The position numbers were made by a program, and so were the translations under genes. 64,000 nucleotides of DNA from Staphylococcus taiwanensis (GTDB lineage Bacteria > Bacillota > Bacilli > Staphylococcales > Staphylococcaceae), in assembly GCA_020544305.1 (NCBI GenBank), contig CP058667.1:1426001-1490000 (forward strand), read 5' to 3'. Below are positions 10,301-17,528 of this stretch, one piece after another (position 1 is the stretch's first letter; every line of letters starts with the position of its first letter). Under the pieces are notes generated by a model. The model saw only the letters and a program-made list of their open reading frames with translations, was not told where the DNA came from and made no database searches.

Positions 10301-10840
10301 TTTAATGCTGAAAAGAAAATCTCTTCAAAAGCATTCCTTGATCAAATACATCAACGCCTATATTTAGAGCAAAGTTTATTGATTGAACGAATCAAGAAAT
10401 ATTTTAACCAACAACTTGATGATCAAGTGGCGCCTATCGTGCAAAAATTAAATAAACTTCACGTATTAATACAACCAGAATTTGAGATTGCGCCTCATTT
10501 CACAGATACGGCATTTTTAAGAATCGATTTGAGTGATATGGTAGCATCATTACCTAAACAACTGACAAAACGTAAGATTTTAAATCCTAATTCTCAAAGA
10601 GAAATTCAAGAAGAAATTAGTGTTAATACTTTAAATTTATTACAAAATCAATTAAGTGAGTTCAGACATGCTTTAATAGAATATGTATCAACAATGAATA
10701 AAGAAGCAGAAAGTGAATTTAAACAACTTGATGAGCAGATTCAATCACAAATTGATGAATTACTATCATTTAATATGGATGATTCTTTCATTCAACAATT
10801 ACAATCTGTTAACAAAGAATTGAAAGCATTATTATATTAG
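7397..10840 (+). CDS. dynA: Double-headed bacterial dynamin-like GTPase (DynA/YpbR family)
   Basis: Large membrane-remodelling GTPase of 1147 residues formed by fusion of two dynamin-like units, as in Bacillus DynA, which helps membrane fusion and repair. Seen: first P-loop GHFSAGKST at 47-55, switch DTPGVDS near 140, NQIDKHNE near 190; second P-loop GTFSAGKSS near residue 596, DSLGLHS as the second G3 motif, then long helical stalk and coiled-coil stretches rich in Gln/Asn/Glu, with a K-rich KKKKKQEEQE patch near 365-375 that could touch lipid. GGGG-type ribosome site upstream of the ATG. It is followed 18 bases later by the exonuclease gene, probably one transcript. Confidence 0.93.
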   Translation: MANNEQLDILYKLKKEVEKSNNTSLIHTINQVIKKVYLNQYTASFVGHFSAGKSTLINLLLEQDILPSSPVPTTSNTAIVSVADQEGIIANLEHQQYTKLKTYDEVKQMNRLNVDVESVEISFPSTKFQNGFTLQDTPGVDSNVATHQSTTEQFMYTSNILFYTVDYNHVQSALNFQFMKRMNNVGIPVIFIINQIDKHNEDEITFETFKQRVNKSIKDWDIQLTKIFYVSKFDHPENQINELSDYLVDKDKHRELIDDYVQRTVNFITETQLGYIQNEIQDILEQLNINEDEFEQDYAKFKQNQTVSEEARLLNNPDQLLSFLKQKRKDILENAYIMTHDMREDIRHYLESMSDDFKVGGFLNKKKKKQEEQESRLNIVINKLQDKVNQQIRQPLREDMSFLTRFINNTDINNDILNQHYEINPTLVSNLYQDQTSISNTYVLTFSDEVLKAISNFVEKQSNPLFDNAINHTQAADLSEEASDDLQIYEHYIELQNLKESLTTENYRHYYIHMEDSLDKLIGRTEANYILENKDTTSINNKKAKENTNTKSVTNKINIKQALNLIEPVPLFDRTKKDIQETLNRLDNKVVKIGVFGTFSAGKSSLINALLGGQYLVSSPNPTTAATTELSYGEDSKITLKTNVQLLDELNQLIEYHNTSFASLDEFINSDIHSLKQQLEKNQLAFVNAVEKHYTLYKDMLEKGITHTITQDEIKKWSAEDEYATFVKTVHINLPLEWLKDKIIVDSLGLHSNNQRHTNETEQILTSSDLILYVSYFNHSFTDNDKAFIEHMKDMNQLNENQAFKMVINASDLAENDDDLNAVKDYVNDALRQVNLESDIFAVSSRRALQSKDDGIVQLRNSIKQFVEVESRNILEDQMVTQLERISMSFDEMINDFHSNQTQIEERQSALEQYQHKQRLTNQMLMTSEQHTNNEVEDQIYHLNGRLKLQLLDDVKSVYNSQMTQNSDFNAEKKISSKAFLDQIHQRLYLEQSLLIERIKKYFNQQLDDQVAPIVQKLNKLHVLIQPEFEIAPHFTDTAFLRIDLSDMVASLPKQLTKRKILNPNSQREIQEEISVNTLNLLQNQLSEFRHALIEYVSTMNKEAESEFKQLDEQIQSQIDELLSFNMDDSFIQQLQSVNKELKALLY

Positions 10841-10858
10841 GAAGAAGGATTAAAATTT

Positions 10859-11737
10859 ATGACTCAACGTGTACTATTAGTAGACGGAATGGCATTACTA
10901 TTTAGACATTTCTACGCTACAAGCTTGCATAATCAATTTATGTATAATTCAAAAGGCATACCAACTAATGGTGTGCAAGGTTTTGTTCGCCATATTTTTA
11001 CAGCGATTAATGATATTAATCCTACTCACGTGGCTGTGTGTTGGGATATGGGTCAGTCTACATTTAGAAATGACATGTTCACTTCATACAAGCAAAATCG
11101 CCCGGCTCCACCAGATGAGCTCATACCACAATTCGATTATGTTAAAGAGGTATCCGAACAATTTGGTTTTATTAATGTAGGGGTACCTAATTATGAGGCG
11201 GATGACGTCATTGGCACTTTAGCGAAATCATTGTCTGAAAGTAATGAAGTTCATATCATCACGGGTGATAAAGATATTTTACAATGTATTAATAAAAACG
11301 TTGATGTTTGGTTAATAAAAAAAGGTTTTTCAATTTATAATCGTTATACTTTAACGCGCTTTAATGATGAGTATCAATTGAATCCGCTTCAACTTATCGA
11401 TATCAAAGCTTTTATGGGAGATACTGCTGATGGTTATCCTGGAGTAAAAGGAATAGGCGAAAAAACAGCGATTAAATTAATTCAAAATTATGGTAGCGTT
11501 GAAGAAGTGCTTAATAATATTGAACAATTAACACCTTCACAGCAAAAGAAAATCATTGCGGATAAAGATAACTTAATGTTATCAAAGCAGTTAGCAGAGA
11601 TTTATACGGATGTGCCTCTTGAAGTAGAACAACTATACAAAGATATGGCATACGCCCACTCATTAAACCACATACTATCAATTTGTAATGATCACGAATT
11701 ATACGTATCTGGTAAATACATTTCTTCAAATTTTTAA
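10859..11737 (+). CDS. 5'-3' exonuclease (Pol I FEN-domain type, YpcP)
   Basis: Stand-alone 5' nuclease of 292 residues equal to the N-terminal domain of DNA polymerase I; it removes flaps or RNA primers. Seen: LLVDGMALLFRHFYA, the arch region FTSYKQNRP, NYEADDVIGTLA with acidic metal ligands, VHIITGDKDILQ, and the helix-hairpin-helix DGYPGVKGIGEKTAIKLI. A GAAGAAGGA site lies upstream of the ATG. It follows dynA closely and ends at a terminator. It corresponds to Bacillus YpcP, which partly overlaps with Pol I in function. Confidence 0.92.
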   Translation: MTQRVLLVDGMALLFRHFYATSLHNQFMYNSKGIPTNGVQGFVRHIFTAINDINPTHVAVCWDMGQSTFRNDMFTSYKQNRPAPPDELIPQFDYVKEVSEQFGFINVGVPNYEADDVIGTLAKSLSESNEVHIITGDKDILQCINKNVDVWLIKKGFSIYNRYTLTRFNDEYQLNPLQLIDIKAFMGDTADGYPGVKGIGEKTAIKLIQNYGSVEEVLNNIEQLTPSQQKKIIADKDNLMLSKQLAEIYTDVPLEVEQLYKDMAYAHSLNHILSICNDHELYVSGKYISSNF

Positions 11738-11815
11738 ATAATTATTTTATGCTGATAGTTATGATTACATATTTCACACACAACTTATCCCTAAATTTAT
11801 ATGCTCATTGTACAA

Positions 11816-11842
11816 GCTAGCGTCTAATGGCGTTAGCTTTTT
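11816..11842 (+). terminator. Intrinsic terminator of the dynA-exonuclease unit
   Basis: GCTAGCG (11816-11822) pairs with CGTTAGC (11831-11837) with one G-U pair, followed by TTTTTA. Confidence 0.8.
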
Positions 11843-12131
11843 AAAATTTTCAGTTTAAAATAAATTATTATCATTATTCTAATTGTCTCCTAAAAGAACG
11901 GAATAAAATATCATAACAAACCATTACCATTGTGTTCCGTTTATACCATTATTAATGATATAATAAAATTATAAGAGTTTTTTAATATTGAATATCGTTT
12001 TTAAATTAAACTAAGAATATAACAATGACTTTTTAGAAAGTTCATGTTATTAATTTTAATTAGCGTAGTAAAGTAATTTAATTAAAGATTCTTTTTCAAT
12101 ATTAGAACTATAAAAGGAGTTTAATACATCA
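11843..12131 (+). promoter_or_regulatory. Leader region of the surface protein gene
   Basis: AT-rich region after the exonuclease terminator. Seen: an inverted repeat AACGGAA (11897-11903)/TTCCGTT (11935-11941), a candidate -10 TATAAT at 11959-11964 without a clear -35, and an imperfect stem-loop at about 12016-12050. The AAAGGAG ribosome site lies about 12 bases before the ATG, a rather long gap. Promoter assignment is tentative. Confidence 0.4.
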
Positions 12132-15100
12132 ATGAATCAACATAATTATTTACAAAAATTTAGTATTCGTAAGTATGCAATTGGGACATTTTCAACCTTA
12201 GTAGCGACATTCGTATTTTTAGGAGTAAACCATGATGCACAAGCTAGTGAGCATTCAAATTCCACTCAACAACATACGAATAGTAATCATGAAAACTCAA
12301 TTAAAGAAAGTAATAATACGTCAATTAAACTTTCTGATAATAAAAATACCACAGGTCAAATTCAATCAAATCAAGTCAATGACACAATTAAAGAAGCTAA
12401 ATTAAATACACAAATTAACAATAAACAACAAGCTAATGACGATTCGAGTGTATCAAATCAACCATCAAATATGCATGTTAGAAAAAAGAGAGCTACTACT
12501 TCAGATGAAAATGATTTTAATAGAGTAGTAACTGGAACAGTTGATAACCCACTTAATGCTGCAACAACTACTTCATCATCAACACCGAATGATCAGCAAG
12601 CACCGCTTATTAAACCAACTTTCATTACAAGTGTGGGTGATGCAGCTAATACAAAAAGACCAATTGAGATTTTGACTTCACCAAATACTGACGTAGCTCT
12701 TTTAGATAAAGATGGTGCGACAATGGGTACTGGAAGAACTAATGAAACTGGTCATGTCACTATCGTTCCACAACAATGGATTCCTAAAGGCAATGTTTCA
12801 GCTAGAGCTACACGTGGTTCAGAAAGTGTGACGTCAGACCCAGTCGAAGCATTAAATACTGATTCTCAACATAGACCATTTGTCATCGAAGTCACAACAG
12901 ATCCTTTTACAAGAATTGAATTAAGAGACAAATATAATAAACCGCTTGGAGCTTCTAGAACAAATGATAAAGGTCATGCATATATCGTGCCAACTAGACC
13001 AATCCCTGAAGGTAATGTAACGGCCGTAGCAACAGATGATAGTGGTAACTCATCTACTTCAGATCCTAAGAAAGCAACCGACACAACACCGCCTGATAAA
13101 CCAATTATTCATACAAATTTAGTTGATAAAGTAGGTACACTAACTCCTATAGAAATCACTACCGACCCTGATACTAAAGTGGAGTTGTTTGATAAAGATA
13201 ATCACTTAATAGGTAGTGGCATGACCAATCATTCTGGGCGCATTACAATCACTCCTAGCAAACCATTAGATGAAGGACCGATTACAGCAAAAGCTACGGA
13301 TGACGCAGAAACACCGAATAGTAGTTATTCAGATCCGGTTAAGGTTACAGATTTGACACCTCCAGTAGTTCCGACTTATGAAACAAGTTTAGTTGGAAAA
13401 GCGAATACGCAATGGCCAATTACGCTTATAACAGAACCACATGCACTTGTAGAATTATTTGATAAAGATGGACACAGTTTAGGGACAGGTATTGCAGATG
13501 GCACTGGATATGCAACAGTTACACCAACAAGACCTGTTCCAGAAGGTAATGTAATTGCAAAAGCGACAGACAATGCTGAACATCCGAATAGTTCATTTTC
13601 TGAACCTGTGAAAGCTACAGATACAACATCTCCTTCAAAACCAGTATTAGGTACTTTGGACGGTAAAGCAGGAACAACTGACTCAGTCGAAGTAACAACC
13701 GATCCATTTACTAAAGTAGAACTAGTTGATAAAGAAGGTAATGTAATTGGAACAGGTACAACAGATAGTACTGGCCATGCTTTTATTACGCCGATTAAAC
13801 CTATTCCTGAAGGTAACGTTAATGTTAAAGCCACCGATAATGCTGAAGAACCAAATAGTTCATATTCTGATCCAGTTAAAGCAACAGATACGACGCCACC
13901 AAATGCACCAACCTTTGATACAGATATCTCTGAAAAAGGGGGAACATTGACACCAATTTCAATCACTACCGACCCCCACACACACGTCGATATTGTTGAT
14001 AAAAATGGTAATATTATAGGCTCTGGCACAACGGACGATCAAGGTCATGTAACAATAACGCCTAATATCCCAATTCCTGAAGGTAAAATTTTTGCAAAAG
14101 CGACTGATAATGCAGAACATCCGAATAGTACGACTTCACAACCTGTTAACGTTATCGATACAACACCTCCAATGAAACCAACTGTTCCTGGGGGATTAGC
14201 AGGTAAAGCGAATACACAGGATTCTATTGAAGTTGTTACTGATCCTAACACGCATATTGACATTTTCAATAAAGATGGACAACTCATCGGTACAGGCGAT
14301 ACAGACCAAAATGGTCATGCTCTCATTACACCAACAAAACCTATTCCTGAAGGTAATGTGACAATTAAAGCTACAGATCATGCTGAACATCCAAATACAT
14401 CAACATCTGATCCAATCGAAGCTACAGACACAACACCGCCTACAGTGCCTAAGGTGAATACAGGTCTCGATGGAAAAGCAAACACTTATACACCAATTTC
14501 AGTATCAACAGACCCAAACACTAAAGTGGAATTATTAGACAAAGATTTTCATGTTATTGGTTCTGGTGTAACTGATGAAAAAGGTAATGCAATGATTACA
14601 CCAACTAAACCAATTCCAGAAGGTAATGTTTATGTAAAAGCGACAGACAATGCTACACGTCCTAACAGTTCTATATCTAAACCTGTCAAAGCAACCGATA
14701 CAACACCACCACCTAAACCAGTAGTTAAAGGTAGTATGAATGGTAAAGCTGGTACAAAAGATCCAATTGAAATTATCACTGAACCATACACTTATGTAGA
14801 AATCATTGATAAAGATGGACGCGTGATTGGCTCTGGTAAAACTGATAAAAATGGACATGTAATTATCACACCAACCAAACCTTATCCAGAAGGTAATATA
14901 ATTATTAAAGCAACTGATAATGCACAACCACCGAATAGTTCATACTCAGATCCAATTAAAGTAACGGATACTACAGCACCTAAAGAACCAGTGATTCATA
15001 CAACATTGATTCATAAAGCTAACACAAAAACACCTGTTAAAGTTTCAACTGATCCTTACACACTTGTCGAATTACTAGACAAATATGGACATGTGATTGG

Positions 15101-15521
15101 TCATGCTACAACTGATGGTAACGGGTTTGCAACGATTATTCCTGAAACTCCAATTCCAGAAGGTGATGTGACGGTTAAAGCGACAGATAATGCAGAACAT
15201 CCAAATAGTGCACTATCTAAACCAGTTAAAGCAACTTTAAATCTTTCAGATGAAAATGGACGTAGAAACCCTAAAAACATTGCCAATGATGATACCAACA
15301 AAACTGGTTATTTGACTAAAAATAATCATGACAATAATGGCTTTAACGATGATAATGCCCTTAATGAAAACGCTAAAGATAGTAAACACAATAAAGACAA
15401 AATAAAATCACTACCTAATACAGGACTTACAAATGATAATAAGACTGCTATTACGCTTTTCTCAACATTAATAGGTGGTATAGCGTTAATTTCAAGAAGA
15501 AAAAGAAAAGAAAACAAATAA
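12132..15521 (+). CDS. LPXTG cell-wall-anchored surface protein with ten Ig-like repeats
   Basis: Predicted sortase A substrate of 1129 residues. Seen: a YSIRK-like signal (FSIRKYAIGTFST, residues 11-23) with cleavage near AQA-S at about 37-39, an Asn/Ser/Gln-rich unstructured region to about residue 155, ten tandem Ig-like modules of about 89-90 residues (160-1035) joined by ATDTTPP linkers, a short Asn/Asp/Lys-rich wall-spanning part, LPNTG at 1094-1098, a hydrophobic segment and an RRKRKENK tail. The modules resemble bacterial Ig domains (Big_6-like) found in adhesins and biofilm proteins. No separate ligand-binding A domain is evident, so it looks like a stalk-type or repeat-binding adhesin. 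The ligand is unknown. It lies next to the exonuclease and RNase H-like genes, where I recall ebh in S. aureus. Confidence 0.93.
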   Translation: MNQHNYLQKFSIRKYAIGTFSTLVATFVFLGVNHDAQASEHSNSTQQHTNSNHENSIKESNNTSIKLSDNKNTTGQIQSNQVNDTIKEAKLNTQINNKQQANDDSSVSNQPSNMHVRKKRATTSDENDFNRVVTGTVDNPLNAATTTSSSTPNDQQAPLIKPTFITSVGDAANTKRPIEILTSPNTDVALLDKDGATMGTGRTNETGHVTIVPQQWIPKGNVSARATRGSESVTSDPVEALNTDSQHRPFVIEVTTDPFTRIELRDKYNKPLGASRTNDKGHAYIVPTRPIPEGNVTAVATDDSGNSSTSDPKKATDTTPPDKPIIHTNLVDKVGTLTPIEITTDPDTKVELFDKDNHLIGSGMTNHSGRITITPSKPLDEGPITAKATDDAETPNSSYSDPVKVTDLTPPVVPTYETSLVGKANTQWPITLITEPHALVELFDKDGHSLGTGIADGTGYATVTPTRPVPEGNVIAKATDNAEHPNSSFSEPVKATDTTSPSKPVLGTLDGKAGTTDSVEVTTDPFTKVELVDKEGNVIGTGTTDSTGHAFITPIKPIPEGNVNVKATDNAEEPNSSYSDPVKATDTTPPNAPTFDTDISEKGGTLTPISITTDPHTHVDIVDKNGNIIGSGTTDDQGHVTITPNIPIPEGKIFAKATDNAEHPNSTTSQPVNVIDTTPPMKPTVPGGLAGKANTQDSIEVVTDPNTHIDIFNKDGQLIGTGDTDQNGHALITPTKPIPEGNVTIKATDHAEHPNTSTSDPIEATDTTPPTVPKVNTGLDGKANTYTPISVSTDPNTKVELLDKDFHVIGSGVTDEKGNAMITPTKPIPEGNVYVKATDNATRPNSSISKPVKATDTTPPPKPVVKGSMNGKAGTKDPIEIITEPYTYVEIIDKDGRVIGSGKTDKNGHVIITPTKPYPEGNIIIKATDNAQPPNSSYSDPIKVTDTTAPKEPVIHTTLIHKANTKTPVKVSTDPYTLVELLDKYGHVIGHATTDGNGFATIIPETPIPEGDVTVKATDNAEHPNSALSKPVKATLNLSDENGRRNPKNIANDDTNKTGYLTKNNHDNNGFNDDNALNENAKDSKHNKDKIKSLPNTGLTNDNKTAITLFSTLIGGIALISRRKRKENK
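12609..15236 (+). repeat. Tandem array of ten Ig-like coding repeats (about 267-270 bp each)
   Basis: Unit plan: PxxPTxxT..GKAxTxxPIxITTDPxTxVELxDKxGxxIGxGTTD.xGHxxITPxxPIPEGNVxxKATDNAExPNSSxSDPVKATDTTPP. Units begin near IKPTF, HRPFV, DKPII, VVPTY, SKPVL, NAPTF, MKPTV, TVPKV, PKPVV and KEPVI. Unit 2 lacks the first strands and is shorter. Two measured unit starts (13620, 13887) are 267 bases apart. The copies are diverged in sequence, so this is an old expansion rather than a recent slippage array. Confidence 0.9.
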
Positions 15522-15544
15522 TTAGTACCCAATAAAAATAAAAT

Positions 15545-15582
15545 AATCTCCTCTATCTAATATGACTTAGATAGGGGAGATT
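15545..15582. terminator. Bidirectional terminator between the surface protein and RNase H-like genes
   Basis: Sixteen-base-pair stem (15545-15560 with 15567-15582, one G-U pair) and a six-base loop between convergent genes. T-rich sequence follows on both strands, better on the minus strand. Confidence 0.85.
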
Positions 15583-15600
15583 TACTTACTTAAAATCATT

Positions 15601-15996
15601 TTATTTTTTCATAATTTTATACAAATATTGTTGTGCGATTTGATTAGCTTCTTTATTTTGATCTCTTGGAACCCATTTTATGAACATAAGCTCGAAACTT
15701 TGTTCTAGAATTTCCATATTTTCAAAATAAGGCTTAAATCGAGCATTTTTCACATACCCTTGATTAACGCTATCTTCAATTAACTTTGAATCAGTATATA
15801 GTAGGGCGTTGTCTACATTTAATTTTCGAGCATGTTCTAATGCATGAATAAGTGATGCCCATTCTGCACTATGATTATCTAATACGCCTAAATCATGTTT
15901 GAATATATACTTTTCATTTTCTTCTTTAATCACAATGCCACAGGTACTGTGACCGGGATTACCTTTAGTCGCTGCATCAAAGTATATTTTCGCCAT
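15601..15996 (-). CDS. RNase H-like protein (YpdQ family)
   Basis: RNase H-fold protein of 131 residues. Seen: YFDAATKGNPG with Asp7, HSAEWASL with Glu45, LYTDSKL with Asp69, and a C-terminal VPRDQNKEANQIA. The last segment usually reads ADxLA with the fourth catalytic Asp; here that place is Asn118. In Bacillus the order ypdP-ypdQ pairs a VUT transporter with an RNase H-like protein, and the same pair is seen here. I recall that YpdQ was reported to lack RNase H activity, so a functional RNase HI is uncertain. It is separated from the transporter gene by a terminator-like hairpin. Confidence 0.85.
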   Translation of the reverse strand: MAKIYFDAATKGNPGHSTCGIVIKEENEKYIFKHDLGVLDNHSAEWASLIHALEHARKLNVDNALLYTDSKLIEDSVNQGYVKNARFKPYFENMEILEQSFELMFIKWVPRDQNKEANQIAQQYLYKIMKK

Positions 15997-16078
15997 TTAA
16001 AATTGCACCTTTTCAATAATATAGTTAGTAAATAAATCTTATCAAATTATAGTTGCGTTGAATAGCGTAGTAATTAGA

Positions 16079-16114
16079 TTAAAAAACCTGGGACATTAAC
16101 AAACACCTCAGGTT
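16079..16114 (-). terminator. Terminator after the queuosine precursor transporter gene
   Basis: On the minus strand AACCTG (16114-16109) pairs with CAGGTT (16090-16085), followed by a run of T. The stem is short, and it lies just after the stop of the transporter gene. Confidence 0.6.
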
Positions 16115-16124
16115 GCTCAAATCA

Positions 16125-16829
16125 TCAATATCCTTTATCCAATTTATCAATATGACCTTTACGATACATTGATTTCGCAATATATCCAAATGGTACATTA
16201 AAAATAGTTAAAATTAATTTTAGGAAATAAGTAGTTATAAAGATTTGGAATACGACACTAGTCGGTAGGTTTCCAGCGAAAGCAATCGTTACAAATAAAG
16301 CAGTATCTATAATTGAACTTAGAATAGTACTTCCATAAGCTCTGATAATAAATGTCTTGTCAGAACTAAAGATCTTTTTAATTGCTGAGAAAATAAAAAC
16401 ATCTACATGCTGACCGATAATATAGGCGATGATTGAACCTAAAGCAATTCTTGGTACTAAATCAAATATCGTTGATAAAGATTTTTGCGCCATATCTTCG
16501 GGTGCAGGTATAAAGTGAAGAGACATTTGCATAACGATAATCATCACTAATGTAGATGAAAATCCTAACCAAACTGCTCGTTTAGCAACTTTACGTCCAT
16601 AAATATCATTAAGAATATCTGTTGCCAAATATATAGAAGCAAACATAACATTACCTAACGTTGCAGATATACCAAAAATATCTACTGTTTTTATCACTTG
16701 AATATTCGCAATAATCGTTCCAATAGCTACCCATGCAATTAACCCTTGTTTACCGAAACATCTAAACATTAATACCATTAAAATAAATGTAACTAAAAAC
16801 GTAGCTACACCAAATAATTCATTATACAT
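16125..16829 (-). CDS. Queuosine precursor transporter (VUT/YhhQ family, YpdP)
   Basis: Integral membrane protein of 234 residues with about six membrane helices, imports a queuosine precursor (preQ0, preQ1 or queuine) for tRNA modification. Seen: DILNDIYGRKVAKRAVWLGF, a VUT-family signature, IALGSIIAYIIGQHVDVFIF, and a late conserved SSIIDTALFV. The 5' leader carries a preQ1-I riboswitch that overlaps its ribosome site, which strongly supports the substrate class. The ATG at 16829 lies behind AGGAGGATAATT. It matches Bacillus ypdP, next to ypdQ. No queuosine biosynthesis genes are in this window. Confidence 0.93.
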   Translation of the reverse strand: MYNELFGVATFLVTFILMVLMFRCFGKQGLIAWVAIGTIIANIQVIKTVDIFGISATLGNVMFASIYLATDILNDIYGRKVAKRAVWLGFSSTLVMIIVMQMSLHFIPAPEDMAQKSLSTIFDLVPRIALGSIIAYIIGQHVDVFIFSAIKKIFSSDKTFIIRAYGSTILSSIIDTALFVTIAFAGNLPTSVVFQIFITTYFLKLILTIFNVPFGYIAKSMYRKGHIDKLDKGY

Positions 16830-16836
16830 ATAATTA

Positions 16837-16876
16837 TCCTCCTAAATTTTGATAATGCGGGTGTTTAGAAACCGCA
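16837..16876 (-). promoter_or_regulatory. preQ1-I riboswitch controlling the transporter
   Basis: Read on the minus strand. P1 is UGCGG (16876-16872) with CCGCA (16860-16856). The loop UUUCUAAACAC contains CUAAA (16868-16864), which can pair with UUUAG (16846-16842) in the A-rich tail to form the H-type pseudoknot of preQ1-I. The P2 3' strand runs straight into AGGAGG, the ribosome site of the downstream gene. Ligand binding would therefore block translation. Arrangement, loop ACACCC element and gene context all agree. Confidence 0.85.
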
Positions 16877-17047
16877 AAAACAACTTAATTATTTTATAGT
16901 AAAATAATCGTAGTTGCAATAGTTGACTTGTAAATCATTATGCTTAACAAGTGTAGATAAAATCGATTATTTCAAAAAATGGGTGAAGTAAGTTATAATG
17001 ACTCCATGATTATTACTTGTTAATACAGTATATAAGGAGTGACTGTT

Positions 17048-17233
17048 ATACTTACGCATTCCGAACAAAATGCAATTGATAAAATAGATGAACTAATGAA
17101 TACTTATTGTGACAATTGTTTACTTAAAACACATATCAGAAAAACAGAAGGTAAAACGCAAGCACATCACTTTTGTATTTCTGAATGTTCAATTGGCAAA
17201 CAGATTAAACAATTAGGTAATGAACTGCAATAG
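17048..17233 (+). CDS. Small zinc-finger protein (YpeQ-like), start codon uncertain (ATA?)
   Basis: Protein of about 61 residues with the pattern CDNCLLK...HHFCISEC, i.e. CxxC...HxxCxxxxC, a likely zinc site. It resembles Bacillus YpeQ, which is encoded in the same ypdP-ypdQ neighbourhood; function unknown. The only ordinary start near the N-terminus is a GTG at 17039, but that GTG lies inside the AAGGAG ribosome site (17034-17039). ATA at 17048 is in frame with ideal eight-base spacing, so I place the start there tentatively. The next ATG, at about 17096, would remove the conserved N-terminus and has no ribosome site. Followed closely by the Nfu-N gene. Confidence 0.7.
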   Translation: MLTHSEQNAIDKIDELMNTYCDNCLLKTHIRKTEGKTQAHHFCISECSIGKQIKQLGNELQ

Positions 17234-17246
17234 GAGGCTATTAAAT

Positions 17247-17498
17247 ATGCAAATCGTATCAATCGAAGAAACACCTAATCAAAATACTATGAAAATAAAT
17301 TTAGACCAAAAAAGAGAAGATAATAAATCAAATACGTTTACTTCTGCTAAAGATGGTCAACCTGATTTTATTAATCGTTTATTCGACATCGATGGTGTAA
17401 AATCAGTTTTTTATGTTATGGATTTTATATCTGTTGATAAAGAGGATACTGCTAATTGGGATGAAGTACTACCTAAAATCCAATCATCTTTTAACTAA
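17247..17498 (+). CDS. Stand-alone Nfu/NifU N-terminal domain protein
   Basis: An 83-residue protein that consists only of a scaffold Nfu/NifU N-terminal domain (PF08712 type). Seen: [47 protein letters not shown]. There is no CxxC Fe-S-binding Nfu domain. It is a tandem paralogue of the N-terminal 83 residues of the next gene: the KREDNKSNT and DGVKS-FYVMDF blocks are shared. A frame is open from 17220, but GGAGG at 17233-17237 picks the ATG at 17247. Probably co-transcribed with the zinc-finger gene and cvfC. A role in protein-protein scaffolding is inferred only. Confidence 0.85.
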   Translation: MQIVSIEETPNQNTMKINLDQKREDNKSNTFTSAKDGQPDFINRLFDIDGVKSVFYVMDFISVDKEDTANWDEVLPKIQSSFN

Positions 17499-17528
17499 TT
17501 CATATATATAAAAGAGGGATATGTATTT

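Noticed and set aside
13376..14029. 217-residue frame on the minus strand
   Set aside because: Antisense shadow of the Ig-like repeats of the surface protein gene; the repeat codon bias keeps the frame open, and the protein shows the same periodicity.
12609..15236. CRISPR or recent tandem duplication
   Set aside because: The ~267-270-base units are coding, diverged, directly adjacent protein domains without spacers.
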